NCBI GenBank assembly: GCA_900546325.1
Contig: URCR01000007.1
Location: forward strand, 16,938 to 80,937
Length of the DNA: 64,000 nucleotides
Direction of reading: 5' to 3'
From: an uncultured Lachnospiraceae bacterium
Lineage (GTDB): Bacteria > Bacillota > Clostridia > Lachnospirales > Lachnospiraceae
Part shown: positions 49,647-59,662 of the stretch, in pieces
Layout: each line of letters opens with the position of its first letter
Numbering within the stretch: position 1 is the stretch's first letter
Translations under genes and position numbers: made by a program
Notes under the pieces: model-generated
Database searches by the model: none
What the model saw: the letters and a program-made list of their open reading frames with translations, nothing else
What the model was told of the DNA's origin: nothing

Positions 49647-50738
49647 TTATTTTTCCTCCAAAAACTCTTTGATGATCGCAGATACTTTCTCAATATCCTC
49701 TGTATAGATTTCTCCGATATTTCCGATACGGAAAGTGTCTGCCTCCGTCACTTTTCCAGGATAGATCGCATATCCTCTGTCTTTAATGTAAGCATACATT
49801 TCTGCGAAAGAAAATGTGTGATTTTCCGGATATAAAAACGTTGTGATGATCGGTCCCTGATACTCCTCATCGATATAAGTCTTGATCCCAATCTCTTTCA
49901 TCCTCTGGATCAGAAGACGGTTGTTGTCATAATACCGCTTGCTTCTCGCCTTGATTCCGCCTTCTTCCTCCATCTCTTCCAATGCCTTTGCAAATGCCAG
50001 CACCACATGCGTCGGGGATGTAAATCTCCATTTTCCGTCCTTTTCCATTGTCTTCCACTGATCATAGAGATCTAAGGATAAGCTTCTGGCCTTTCCTTTG
50101 CTCGCCAGCAATTTTTCCCTGTTTGCAATGACAAAGGAAAATCCCGGAACTCCCTGAATACATTTATTTGCGCTGCTCACGATAAAATCAATGCCCCACT
50201 CTTTGACCGGGATGTCCACCCCTCCGAAGCTGCTCATCGCATCCACGATAAATGTCAGTCCTTTTTCTTTTACAACCTTTCCGACCGCCTCGATGTCATT
50301 CAAAATGCCGGATGTTGTCTCTCCGTGTACCATTGCCACATGTGTCACTGCCGGATCCTTGTCTAGGATCTCTCTCACCTTCTCTGCATCCGGCACCTGG
50401 TAATATACCTGATGATAAGAAATATACGGAATATCTGCATGTTCTGCAATGTCTTCCATTCTCTCTCCATATGCCCCGTTTGTGATGAGCAGAAGCTTAT
50501 CCTCATCCCCGATCACACTTGTCAGCACAGATTCCACTCCAAATGTGCCGCTTCCCTGCATCAGCACGACAGTATAATCGTCCTCACTTACATGTGCAAG
50601 TTCTAACAGTTTCTTTCGGATAGTCTGTGTGATCACTTTATAGTCGTCATCCCATGTACAGTGGTCAAACATCATCTCTTTTCTCACGGTTTCTGTCGTT
50701 GTCAATGGTCCCGGTGTCAGTAATTTGTAGTTTTTCAT
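49647..50738 (-). CDS. phnW: 2-aminoethylphosphonate:pyruvate aminotransferase
   Basis: 363 residues from ATG 50738 (GAGAGGGA upstream). LLTPGPLTTTETVRKEMMFD and the PLP Lys in SSANKCIQGVPGFSFV are PhnW signatures. Makes phosphonoacetaldehyde, the substrate of PhnX next door. Confidence 0.95.
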   Translation of the reverse strand: MKNYKLLTPGPLTTTETVRKEMMFDHCTWDDDYKVITQTIRKKLLELAHVSEDDYTVVLMQGSGTFGVESVLTSVIGDEDKLLLITNGAYGERMEDIAEHADIPYISYHQVYYQVPDAEKVREILDKDPAVTHVAMVHGETTSGILNDIEAVGKVVKEKGLTFIVDAMSSFGGVDIPVKEWGIDFIVSSANKCIQGVPGFSFVIANREKLLASKGKARSLSLDLYDQWKTMEKDGKWRFTSPTHVVLAFAKALEEMEEEGGIKARSKRYYDNNRLLIQRMKEIGIKTYIDEEYQGPIITTFLYPENHTFSFAEMYAYIKDRGYAIYPGKVTEADTFRIGNIGEIYTEDIEKVSAIIKEFLEEK

Positions 50739-50806
50739 TTTTATTTCCCTCTCTTTATCAATTTCTGATTTTTTCTTTTCCATTTCTCTGTCGATTCTAT
50801 TTCTTT

Positions 50807-53503
50807 CTATTTGCAGCGCTCAGAGAATTCCTGATGCTTTTTCAGAAGATCCACCGTCAGCGGCTCTGAAAATACTTCCGGATAGGCTGATGCGTTCGCA
50901 AGATCCAGATGTTCTCCCTCATAGATCGGAAGCGGATAGGTCTTCTGCAGCTCTTCCCGACCGTTTTGGATCAGACATTCTGCCATCTCCATCGCCTTCT
51001 CTTTCCGCGAAGTATCCCGGTCTAACACGGCAAGAGACTCTGTCAGAGAGAAATTTCCCTCCAGCGGATCCACATAGTCTACCGGAAGTCCATCTTCCTT
51101 GTCTGCCACCGCCTGATGGCGAAGCCCGAATCCGACTGCCACTTCCCCTGCACGCACTTTCTTCAGCGGACCGGAACCGGAATCCTCGATATGCGGCCCT
51201 GCATTTTCATAGATTTTCTCAAGAATCTCGGCTCCCTCTTCTTCCCCGTATTCGGATATCAATGCCTGGATCATCAGCCACGCAGTCGAAGATGACGAGA
51301 TATCTGTCACGGATACAAGATTTTTGTAAGCCGAATCTGTCAGATCTTTCAACGACTCCGGAGCCAAAAGACCGTGTTCTTTCAGGACTTCCGTGTTGAC
51401 TACCAGAGCGCCTTCCTGCTTCGTGATCGGTGCATAATACGCTTCCCGTTCCTCCAGCGCGCTGCACGGAAACGTAAGGTCTGCGAACATCTGATGTTCC
51501 TTCTGTGCACTATCGATGTAAAATGTACTCATCGTGATCAAATCTGCTTCCAGATTCGTTCCTTCCGCGAGAAGCTTACCTCCCAGTTCGGAAGTTCCAA
51601 AGGACTGTAAAATATAGTCTCCTGCAAATCCGTTCTCATCCAGCGTCTTTTTCATCGCTGTGATCGCCTCATCGTCTGCATTGGAATAGATCACGACAAG
51701 TTCCCGGCTGCCGCCATCTGCCATGACAGAGATTCCAACCGTCAGAACTGCCGCCGCCAGCACAACAGCACTTCCTCTTTTGCAGAACTTCTGATTTCGG
51801 ATTTTTCTGACTGTTTTTGCGTCTTTCTTTTCCGTTTCTTCCTGGCTGCTCTTCTGTGCAAGACAGTGGAAAATCCCTTTGAACGCGAGGTTTGTCAAAA
51901 GCAGTAACAGGGACAGCACAAAGATTTCATTGTATTTATTGTAATACTGGAGCTGCTTGATCTTCGTCGTGATCACCATCGTCCGCGCTCCGGCAATGAA
52001 GATTACTGCACTGATCGTTACCATCGCATTGATAAAGTAGTAACTGAACACTTCTATGATCGTCGACATTACATTCGGCGTCACGATGCGGAAGATCGTT
52101 TTGATCCAGCTGTCCCCCATCAGCATTGCGGTTGTCTCCCAGGAGGCATTTAACTTCGTCAGCGATTCTTTCATCATCAAATATGGAGTCGCAAAAAAAT
52201 GAATGACATTACAGATGACCAGGATCGTAAAAGTCCCCTGAAGTCCGGTGCCTGAAAAGCAGAATAAGAATGCCAGACCGAGTACCATCCCCGGAATCGT
52301 ATTTGTGATCATCGCTGCCCCTTCAATCAGATTCTTCCACTTCGTATCCATCTTGCTCCTCGCCGTGACAAGTGCACTTCCATACACGGTCACCGTTCCC
52401 GCAAACGCTGTGAGCAGTGCCACATACAGCGAATTCCGGTACACACCGAACAATTCATGATCCGCCAGCACCGCTTTGATATGCTCGAGCGTAAATCCGA
52501 TGTGATACGGCCATTCCTCCACAAACGGGACGAGGAAGATCACAAGAAAGATTGACACCACTCCGAGGCAGATCAGGCTGCCTGCCACCCCGCATCCGAT
52601 GTCTCTTATGTTGTTCTTCCGAAGCTCTACAGTGGAAATTTTGTTGTACCGCACATTGTATTTTTCAAGAAAACGCAGGACAAGGATACTGATGACCGAC
52701 GGAACCAGCATCAGCATCGCCACAACCGCACCTCTGTTAAAGTCAGGAACGCTCCCAAGCATCCGGTCATACAGCACACCTGACAGTACCTCATATCGTC
52801 CTCCGACTGCCGCCGGGATTCCAAAGTCCGTAAAGCTTAAGAAAAAGGACTGGACAAAGGATGCCGCCAGCGTTCCAAGCAGCGGACGGACCAGCGTGAT
52901 CCAGAATGTCACATAAGGCTTGTCGCCCATGATCCTCGACACGACAATATATTTCTTATCAATATAACTCATCGCGTTGAAAATCAGCAGAAAGCAGACC
53001 GGAAGTGTATAGATCACATAGCCGAGCAGCAGACCGTTCATCCCATAGATTTCAAATAATTGTTTCCCTGCCAGTCTTGTCAGGAACCCTTCCTTTCCAA
53101 ATGAGTAAATGATCGCAAAGCCATACGTGATCGTCGGAAGAAACATCGGGAGTATCGTCACTGCCCGCAAAGTCTTCTTAAGCACCCCCGGTACTTTTGT
53201 GTAATGGATCGTGTAGGCGATCAGAAATGCGATTGCCGTTGTCAGTCCTGCCGCCAGAGAAGACACTTGAAAACTGTTAAGCAACACCTGCCCAAATCCG
53301 TCTCCCTGCAGAACTTCCTTATAAAATGTGAAGGTAATCCCCTGCTCTCCCCAGAAAGATTTCCCGAGCAGACGCACAGCCGGAACGATTAAAAACACAG
53401 AAAACAGAAGAAGTACCGCCACAAATATTACCGTGATCTCCCGGTTTTTCCATTTCTTCATCGACCTTTGCCTCTTCTGTCCGTTTTTTGCATCCCTTAA
53501 CAT
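50807..53503 (-). CDS. Fused ABC permease-permease-substrate-binding protein (2-aminoethylphosphonate type)
   Basis: 898 residues. First permease half about 20-290 and second about 310-560, each with the EAA-type loop (SRIMGDKPYVTFWITLVRPL; TAMLMGDSWIKTIFRIVTPN). Then a membrane span (SAVVLAAAVLTVGISVMA, about 588-605) and an extracellular type II binding domain (ELVVIYSNADDEAITAMKKT onwards) like the iron/phosphonate-type proteins. ATG 53503 overlaps the ATPase stop and has GGAGAG; ATG 53461 is an alternative. Fusion of all three parts in one chain is unusual. Confidence 0.88.
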   Translation of the reverse strand: MLRDAKNGQKRQRSMKKWKNREITVIFVAVLLLFSVFLIVPAVRLLGKSFWGEQGITFTFYKEVLQGDGFGQVLLNSFQVSSLAAGLTTAIAFLIAYTIHYTKVPGVLKKTLRAVTILPMFLPTITYGFAIIYSFGKEGFLTRLAGKQLFEIYGMNGLLLGYVIYTLPVCFLLIFNAMSYIDKKYIVVSRIMGDKPYVTFWITLVRPLLGTLAASFVQSFFLSFTDFGIPAAVGGRYEVLSGVLYDRMLGSVPDFNRGAVVAMLMLVPSVISILVLRFLEKYNVRYNKISTVELRKNNIRDIGCGVAGSLICLGVVSIFLVIFLVPFVEEWPYHIGFTLEHIKAVLADHELFGVYRNSLYVALLTAFAGTVTVYGSALVTARSKMDTKWKNLIEGAAMITNTIPGMVLGLAFLFCFSGTGLQGTFTILVICNVIHFFATPYLMMKESLTKLNASWETTAMLMGDSWIKTIFRIVTPNVMSTIIEVFSYYFINAMVTISAVIFIAGARTMVITTKIKQLQYYNKYNEIFVLSLLLLLTNLAFKGIFHCLAQKSSQEETEKKDAKTVRKIRNQKFCKRGSAVVLAAAVLTVGISVMADGGSRELVVIYSNADDEAITAMKKTLDENGFAGDYILQSFGTSELGGKLLAEGTNLEADLITMSTFYIDSAQKEHQMFADLTFPCSALEEREAYYAPITKQEGALVVNTEVLKEHGLLAPESLKDLTDSAYKNLVSVTDISSSSTAWLMIQALISEYGEEEGAEILEKIYENAGPHIEDSGSGPLKKVRAGEVAVGFGLRHQAVADKEDGLPVDYVDPLEGNFSLTESLAVLDRDTSRKEKAMEMAECLIQNGREELQKTYPLPIYEGEHLDLANASAYPEVFSEPLTVDLLKKHQEFSERCK

Positions 53504-54276
53504 GCGACACTCTCCAGAAGTCCTTCCGACGGCTGTCTGTCAAACAGTGTGAAGATATTGTTTCTCTTGATTTCCAGCTGGTTCAGAATAAAGTCCTGCA
53601 CAAACGGATCTTTCGGAGCATGAACAATCTCGTCCGGTGTTCCGAACTGTGCAATTCCCCCTTTGTTTAAAATCAGCACTTTATCGGACAATGTCAGCGC
53701 TTCCTCCGGGTCATGTGTGACAATGATGGTCGTCAGATGATATTCCCTTGCAATTTTTTTGATCCGGTCTTTGATCGACTCCTTGATCACGCCGTCAAGC
53801 GCACTCAATGGCTCATCCAGCAGAAGAATGCGCGGCTTCATCACCATCGTTCTCGCAAGCGCAACTCTCTGTTTCTGTCCTCCGGAAAGCTGTTCAATCT
53901 TCTTATACAAGTGTTCTTTCAGTCCGAGCAGCTCGATCAGCTCATCTACTTCTTTTTTTGTTGAAATATGCGGCTTATTTCTCAAGCCATATGTAATATT
54001 GCTGTATACATTTAAGTTCGGGAACAGCGCATAATCCTGAAATACAATGTTAAATCCTCTTTTTTCCATAGGAACATTTGTAAGGTCTTCCCCTTGAAAC
54101 TCAATCTTCCCGCTGTCGGCATCCGTAATCCCGAGGATCATATTCAGCAGCGTGGTCTTTCCACATCCGGACGGTCCGAGAATGGATACGATTTCCCCTT
54201 CTTCGATGTCAAGATTGATCTGATCTAAAATTGTTACGTTATCGTATGATTTTTTAATATTTTCCAGTTTCAGCAT
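53497..54276 (-). CDS. ABC transporter ATP-binding protein for 2-aminoethylphosphonate
   Basis: 259 residues. Walker A GPSGCGKTTLLN, signature LSGGQKQRVALART, Walker B ILLLDEPLSALD and the switch His in VTHDPEEAL. Belongs with the Fbp/Pot/PhnT group. The assignment to aminoethylphosphonate comes from the fused permease and the phnWX genes in the same operon. Confidence 0.92.
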   Translation of the reverse strand: MLKLENIKKSYDNVTILDQINLDIEEGEIVSILGPSGCGKTTLLNMILGITDADSGKIEFQGEDLTNVPMEKRGFNIVFQDYALFPNLNVYSNITYGLRNKPHISTKKEVDELIELLGLKEHLYKKIEQLSGGQKQRVALARTMVMKPRILLLDEPLSALDGVIKESIKDRIKKIAREYHLTTIIVTHDPEEALTLSDKVLILNKGGIAQFGTPDEIVHAPKDPFVQDFILNQLEIKRNNIFTLFDRQPSEGLLESVAC

Positions 54277-54378
54277 TTTCAGTTCCTTTCCGCGGCATCC
54301 TTTGTATCCGCTTCTATATTGATTTTCATTCGTTTTTTATTCAGACAGGTTTATTATACCGGGCTCTGAAAATGCTAT

Positions 54379-55149
54379 CTATCCTGCAAATATCAAACCT
54401 ATGTAAAAGGCAGGTAAAATACCTGCCTCTTCTCTACTCCGTTCCCTCAGACTCCAAAATTTCTTCCACTCTTTCTGTATCTTTTTCTCTACATCGCGGT
54501 AAGAAGTCTGAAACCGGACTTTTCCTATATTATATCCAAATTCCTGGATACATTTTTTCTCATCTTTTTTCTCCTCGTGCATTTGCGAATCATCAAACGC
54601 CTGAAGCCGGAACGACTTCCTGACCGGACGGAACCTCCGGTCAAATTCAATATTGACTCCCGTCAGCTCATATTCTCCCTTGATCACAACTCCCGACATC
54701 AATGCGAGTTCCTGTTCGAATGCTTCCAGCTCCTTTTTCTTGACAACCTTGATGTTATAATTATTCTTTCGGATATCCGACACTTTCAGGTTTAACTTCC
54801 GGATAGAATCCAAATAGGAGTCCGCATACAATTCTGGATTGACTTCCGGATCCGACTCATAGATCTCGCTCCCTTCGCTCTCTCCATAGGAAATTCCGAC
54901 CTCGGTCCCGTTTCGGTAGCTTTGCATCCCCCACTGCACATCTTTCGGAACAACTGCCCTGTCATTTTTCAGATCAAACCGCACCTCCTGCTGATGATAT
55001 CCCTCTCCAAGTATGACATTAATATAAGGTTCTTTTGCCAGAATACTATTTACGGTCGTCTTGCCCGGAATCTGCTCTGCACATCCGGTCATGCTGCCCA
55101 ATATCACTGCGGCCAGTATGCCGCACAGCCACTTTCTCTCCTTTTTCAT
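54379..55149 (-). CDS. Lipoprotein of unknown function, paralogue of the next gene
   Basis: 256 residues. Signal peptide with lipobox GSMTGCAEQ (Cys23). The domain from about 130 to 185 (NYNIKVVKKKELEAFEQELA ... VNIEFDRRFRPVRKSFRLQ) is similar to residues of the 666-residue neighbour. The final 12 residues or so are encoded by a terminator-like hairpin (54405-54427), so the ancestral stop may have been earlier. Extracellular, membrane-anchored. Confidence 0.72.
   Translation of the reverse strand: MKKERKWLCGILAAVILGSMTGCAEQIPGKTTVNSILAKEPYINVILGEGYHQQEVRFDLKNDRAVVPKDVQWGMQSYRNGTEVGISYGESEGSEIYESDPEVNPELYADSYLDSIRKLNLKVSDIRKNNYNIKVVKKKELEAFEQELALMSGVVIKGEYELTGVNIEFDRRFRPVRKSFRLQAFDDSQMHEEKKDEKKCIQEFGYNIGKVRFQTSYRDVEKKIQKEWKKFWSLRERSREEAGILPAFYIGLIFAG
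54405..54427 (-). terminator. Terminator-like hairpin within the 3' end of the lipoprotein gene
   Basis: GGCAGGTA and TACCTGCC pair perfectly around AAA/TTT, followed by TTTTA on the minus strand. The stop codon lies 26 nt past it. Confidence 0.7.
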
Positions 55150-55172
55150 TGATGTTTCCTCCTGCTGACCTT

Positions 55173-57173
55173 TTATTTTCCTTCCTTTTGGTAATCCTTC
55201 GCGGAACGGTACCGCTCTCTGTACTGGTATTTTTCAGGACTCTTCCACACTTTTTTCATCGCCTTTTTCACTTGATTCTCAAGATAGACAGAACTGCCCT
55301 TTTTCTTGTCCGGGGAGGCAGGCAGTACATCCAGGCATTGGTGGGCCTCCTGATAGTTCGCGGGTGCATAGTTAAAGGACTCTGTATCAACGATTGTCTT
55401 CCCCTCGATTGTCTTCTGCTTTGGATATGCCTCCGGGGTACTCACAATTCCCGTCACTTCATCGACTTTCAAAATATCCCATTCCGTAATAAACGCCCCG
55501 GTCTGCACGTCGATAATAAATTCCGACAGCCTGTTCGGCGTCAGCACCTTGTCATATTCCTGCGCTTCAAATCTTCCTTTGCGCAGAATCTTATTGTGAT
55601 GTCTGGAAGGTTCCCCATAGTATAGAGAGAACTCATACTGCTTCGCATAATTTTTCAGCTTCTCATAGTCTGTCTTCCCCTCAAAATGACTTCTCACATA
55701 CTGGACATTCTGCCTGTCAATATACATCCGGAACTGGTGTACTTTCTGATTATCCAGTATTTTATACGCACCGCTCTTCTTCTGCCATGCTGTCCGCACA
55801 CAGGCAGCATAGGATTCGAGAAATTCCGCATGCGGCGGCATCTCACTGTCAAACTGATAGTCACCCGCCAGCTGAAGCATTTCATTCCCGTCAATGTAGC
55901 CGCCCATCTGAGAGATGACAAGCAGCGCCTTCTCTTTCGCTTTCAGACCGCTGACTTCAAACATATATGTGTAGACATCCGAACCGACCTTGTGCACTTC
56001 CGCAAACGTATCTTCCAGCTCTTTTAAATAGGTCTCCTGAGGAATCTCCGTCAGGGAATCTTCCCGGAATTCCCCGAACCTTGCATCGATCGCTTCCAGA
56101 TAGGCAAACACTGCGCGGCGGTCCCAGCCATCCTTCTTTATCAGTTCCTCTGACTGTTCCTTTAAAATAGCAAGAAAACTTTCATCTGCTGCCCGCGCCA
56201 CATTTGACAGATCTTCTATATATTGTTCTGCCGTCACATCCTCCTCCGGGACAATCTCCTGAATCTTCAGCAAAATCTCATTGTATCTGTCCTCAAAGGA
56301 GGACTCTTCCACAACATCATCGTAAGCATACTGCTGCTGCAGCTCCTGCTCCACAGTCCGCAGATCCTCCTCGGCGATCGTCTCTGACTGCAGGTGAAAC
56401 TGCACAGACTCCGGCCGGTAACTCTCATCAAACCGGATTCGTACTGCCGCAAGCTGTACTGCTTCAATGTCCACTGCCCCCACATAGGAGAGTGCCGTCA
56501 GAAACCCTTCGAGCTGTTCTGTCTCTGTAAATTCCATCTCATAATTCTGTTCTTTGATCATCTGATCCGTCAGCTCCAGATTGGCGATCGGCAGTAAAAA
56601 GAACTGCGCATCCAGCATATCCGACAATTCCGTGTAAGCTTCATATTCTTTCACACCTCTGTAGGTCCCGTAGAAAATCTCTGCTCGGTCTCCATCCCGG
56701 ATCACAATCTGCTTCTCCCCCTCGTTTGGCTGCACGATCGTCCTCTCTCCGTAAATATCATACTCTGCCTCCCGCCCGAGATAACGCCGTCCAAGCCTCA
56801 CTCTCATATAGGTGAGTTCTTCCAGCACATCCTTTACAAGAATCTCTTCCTGCGTTCTGTTAGCATCATCTTCCTCTCCGCCATCCTTAACACCACTGTC
56901 CTGAGTATCATCCTCCTGCTCGCTGCCATCCTGAACACCGCCATCCTGAGCATTATCCCCCTGCTCACTTCCCTCCTGAACATCGCTGTCCTGAGCGCCG
57001 TCATCCTGCCCGGCTTCCCCGGATCCAGTTCCCTGGTTTTCCTCGATCCTCTGTGCGAATACATTTCCACTGCTTCCTTCCCCCGTCAGGAACGTGTTTC
57101 CCGCTAACATGCCTGCACACATTGTCAAAATGATAAATATGCTTCCTCTTTTTTTCCACACTCTCTTTCTCAT
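55173..57173 (-). CDS. Secreted protein with acidic 15-residue repeats
   Basis: 666 residues. Signal peptide (about 1-30, no lipobox), an Asp/Glu/Gln/Gly-rich repeat region (about 48-100, three 15-residue units like DNAQDGGVQDGSEQE), then a long folded part. Residues around 225-290 (NYEMEFTETEQLEGFLTALS ... VRIRFDESYRPESVQFHLQ) match the neighbouring lipoprotein. No cell-wall sorting signal. Function unknown; 23 nt upstream of the lipoprotein gene, hence one operon. Confidence 0.7.
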   Translation of the reverse strand: MRKRVWKKRGSIFIILTMCAGMLAGNTFLTGEGSSGNVFAQRIEENQGTGSGEAGQDDGAQDSDVQEGSEQGDNAQDGGVQDGSEQEDDTQDSGVKDGGEEDDANRTQEEILVKDVLEELTYMRVRLGRRYLGREAEYDIYGERTIVQPNEGEKQIVIRDGDRAEIFYGTYRGVKEYEAYTELSDMLDAQFFLLPIANLELTDQMIKEQNYEMEFTETEQLEGFLTALSYVGAVDIEAVQLAAVRIRFDESYRPESVQFHLQSETIAEEDLRTVEQELQQQYAYDDVVEESSFEDRYNEILLKIQEIVPEEDVTAEQYIEDLSNVARAADESFLAILKEQSEELIKKDGWDRRAVFAYLEAIDARFGEFREDSLTEIPQETYLKELEDTFAEVHKVGSDVYTYMFEVSGLKAKEKALLVISQMGGYIDGNEMLQLAGDYQFDSEMPPHAEFLESYAACVRTAWQKKSGAYKILDNQKVHQFRMYIDRQNVQYVRSHFEGKTDYEKLKNYAKQYEFSLYYGEPSRHHNKILRKGRFEAQEYDKVLTPNRLSEFIIDVQTGAFITEWDILKVDEVTGIVSTPEAYPKQKTIEGKTIVDTESFNYAPANYQEAHQCLDVLPASPDKKKGSSVYLENQVKKAMKKVWKSPEKYQYRERYRSAKDYQKEGK

Positions 57174-57300
57174 TCGATTACCGCTTCTTTTCTTATCTTA
57201 ATTTTTCTATGCCGCTTTCGCTTCTTATATGCATCTTGGAACTTTCTTTCAGTTTTCCCGTTCCCTTTTCAGTCTATTCCCTTTTTGCCACCATTCTATT

Positions 57301-58173
57301 CTATGAGGTGCTGCCGGAATCCTCTTTCTGGTCTTTTGCAGTTTTTCTGTCCTCTTCCACAATTTTCAGGAAATCTGCATTCTCATCTTTGATCCGCGGT
57401 ATAAAGCGGTTGGCAAATTTCCCCTTTCCTCTCTGCTTTACATAGAAGAACCCGATGATCGAGAATACAACCGCACCGATGAAATTGACAAATAAATCTT
57501 TCATCGTATCGATCAGTCCGATATCCAGATACCCTCCAAGTCCCAGTTCCATGCCGTTGACGGCAGTATTTTTAATCTGATCGATATGCACCACCCGATT
57601 CCCTCCGGTCGGATCCAGCATCACGGTGGAAATGCTGTGTACGATCGTGTCTTTCTGCATATCCATACCCAAAAACAAATCCATTCCGCACTCCCAGAAC
57701 TCCCACATGACACCGATCGTCATGGAAAAGCAAAATGCCACAACTGCCATAAAAATCGGTGATAACTGCACTTTCACTTTTTCATTCTGATTCAGAATAT
57801 CTACAAGGGAAAATCCGATCGCCGCCGCAAGAAATCCATTAATCGTGTGGAGCATCGTATCCCAGTTTGCCACCTTTGTATAATAGGAGCCGATTTCTCC
57901 CAGTATCTCCGCCGCAAAAATGAAGATCAATATAAAAATCTCCAGTGTGGTCGGAAGTTCTATTTTCAGCTCCATCTGAATGAAGCTTGGAATCATCAAA
58001 AGAATCAATGTCAGCACACAATAAAAAACTCCCTCATAATTCCGGTTCAATATCTGAAGTACCAGCACAAGAATCACAAGTACACGAAGTGTCACATACA
58101 CTATGAAAGAACTCTTGTGCTCCCGGATCTCCATTTGCAGCGCCCGCATCCGGTCCTTTATCTTTTGTCTCAT
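57301..58173 (-). CDS. Polytopic membrane protein, DUF2238/YjdF-like
   Basis: 290 residues with about seven membrane spans and a charged C-terminal tail. The segment WDTMLHTINGFLAAAIGFSL with a His in the middle of the chain, and WEFWECGMD further on, recall the YjdF/DUF2238 family. Function unknown. It starts 56 nt before the AraC regulator's stop (same strand) and may be co-transcribed. Confidence 0.6.
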   Translation of the reverse strand: MRQKIKDRMRALQMEIREHKSSFIVYVTLRVLVILVLVLQILNRNYEGVFYCVLTLILLMIPSFIQMELKIELPTTLEIFILIFIFAAEILGEIGSYYTKVANWDTMLHTINGFLAAAIGFSLVDILNQNEKVKVQLSPIFMAVVAFCFSMTIGVMWEFWECGMDLFLGMDMQKDTIVHSISTVMLDPTGGNRVVHIDQIKNTAVNGMELGLGGYLDIGLIDTMKDLFVNFIGAVVFSIIGFFYVKQRGKGKFANRFIPRIKDENADFLKIVEEDRKTAKDQKEDSGSTS

Positions 58174-58229
58174 AGTATCCTCCTCTGTCAGTTTATTTTA
58201 TGCAATCATAGCAGACTCTCTTTCGATAG

Positions 58230-59456
58230 TCAATGAATCGCTGCCACATATTCCCGCGCCGTTTTTCCCGTATATTTTTTAAACTCGACACTGAACTTTG
58301 CATAACTGGAAAACCCGGTCATGATCGCAACCTCCGTAACCGGGAAATCTCCTGTCTTTAGGATCCCTGCCGCCTTCTCAACGCGAAGACGATTCAAATA
58401 TTCTCCGACTGTCACTTGCATCTCTGCTTTAAAAGTTCTCGACAAGTACCCCGGGCTGAAATGGATCGCCTCCGCAATTTTCTCCATCGTAAGGGGCTGG
58501 TCAAAATACGCATACATATACTGGATCGCCTTTGCCACCGGCGCTGAATGCCCCCTTGTCTTCGTCTCCATCACAATCCGGCAGTATGCGCGCAGCATCT
58601 CCTCTTCTAACATCGTTGCCTCCAGCCCGGTTCTCGCCTGCTCGATGCGGATCGCAAACAGATCGCTGAGCCCGTGTACTCTCACAACATCCGCTCCCCC
58701 ATCCACCGCGGCGATCCGGCAGATCGTATTGACCGTAAACAGGAGATTCTTCTGTGAGCGAAGCGGGTTGTCCGGTGTCCGATAGAAAAATTCCCCTTTG
58801 CTCATCTGAGAGATCACCCGCCTTGCTGTCTGAAAATCCCCCTCCTCCACCGCCGTTCTCCATCGCCGTTCCGTCTCGTAATTAAGCAGAACATCTGTCT
58901 TCTCAAGCAGATCTTCCCGCTCCCGCTTCGTCTCCTTCACGCATTCCTCCTGCCCGGACAGCTCCTCATAAATGACCGGGATCTGTTTCCACTCAGGGCA
59001 AACCTTGATCAGATACAAGAGGACATCTGCCATCGACTTTACCTGGTTTGAAAAATATGGAAGCTGTGAATACAATAGCTCATATTTTCCTTTTCTGGAA
59101 AGTGACAACTTCTGGCTATGAAGAATTTTCAGGACAAGCTGCTCTGCATAATGCTCCGTCAGAAATGGTCCTGCTGACAGATAATAACTCTCTTCCTCCT
59201 CTGCCACCTTCAGATCCATACAGACAAGATGAAATTCCGGCAAATACCGATAAAAAACACTGTCCTCCTTCGCTTTCCCAAGATATTTCCACATTTTCTC
59301 CGGATGATCACAAAGTTTTCCACACAATTCCTCCGGATATGGGTTTTTTGTGAATTTCACAATACAGTTTCTGTCACTGTCATAGAGCGTCAGGTCCACC
59401 TTCAGCGCCTTGTGCAGCACTCTGGCAGTCTGCACCAGTTCTTCCTTTGTTTTCAT
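58230..59456 (-). CDS. AraC-family transcriptional regulator
   Basis: 408 residues. N-terminal sensor region (about 1-170; PocR-like in layout, with a YYLSAGPFLTE segment), a middle helical region and a C-terminal double HTH (about 305-405, ending IAIMTGFSSYAKFSVEFKKY-like EVAIMTGFSSYAKFSVEFKK). Divergent from the GH3 gene with a 206-nt spacer, so it probably controls that gene and itself. Signal likely a sugar or its product, by inference. Confidence 0.9.
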   Translation of the reverse strand: MKTKEELVQTARVLHKALKVDLTLYDSDRNCIVKFTKNPYPEELCGKLCDHPEKMWKYLGKAKEDSVFYRYLPEFHLVCMDLKVAEEEESYYLSAGPFLTEHYAEQLVLKILHSQKLSLSRKGKYELLYSQLPYFSNQVKSMADVLLYLIKVCPEWKQIPVIYEELSGQEECVKETKREREDLLEKTDVLLNYETERRWRTAVEEGDFQTARRVISQMSKGEFFYRTPDNPLRSQKNLLFTVNTICRIAAVDGGADVVRVHGLSDLFAIRIEQARTGLEATMLEEEMLRAYCRIVMETKTRGHSAPVAKAIQYMYAYFDQPLTMEKIAEAIHFSPGYLSRTFKAEMQVTVGEYLNRLRVEKAAGILKTGDFPVTEVAIMTGFSSYAKFSVEFKKYTGKTAREYVAAIH

Positions 59457-59662
59457 CTTTTTTCTCTCCTTCTCTTACTGTCTGCTATTTTTATCTCACA
59501 GCATATTTTAATAATATTATAGCATATTTCTTAATATCTTATCTCAAAAAATGCGATAAAATAAATTTATGTCATTCAGAATTTCCCAAGCGGTTTCCAG
59601 TCGGAAGAAGCTTGCCGCTAACATTTCTGAAAGGATAAATTCATAAGATTGGAGAAGAAACA

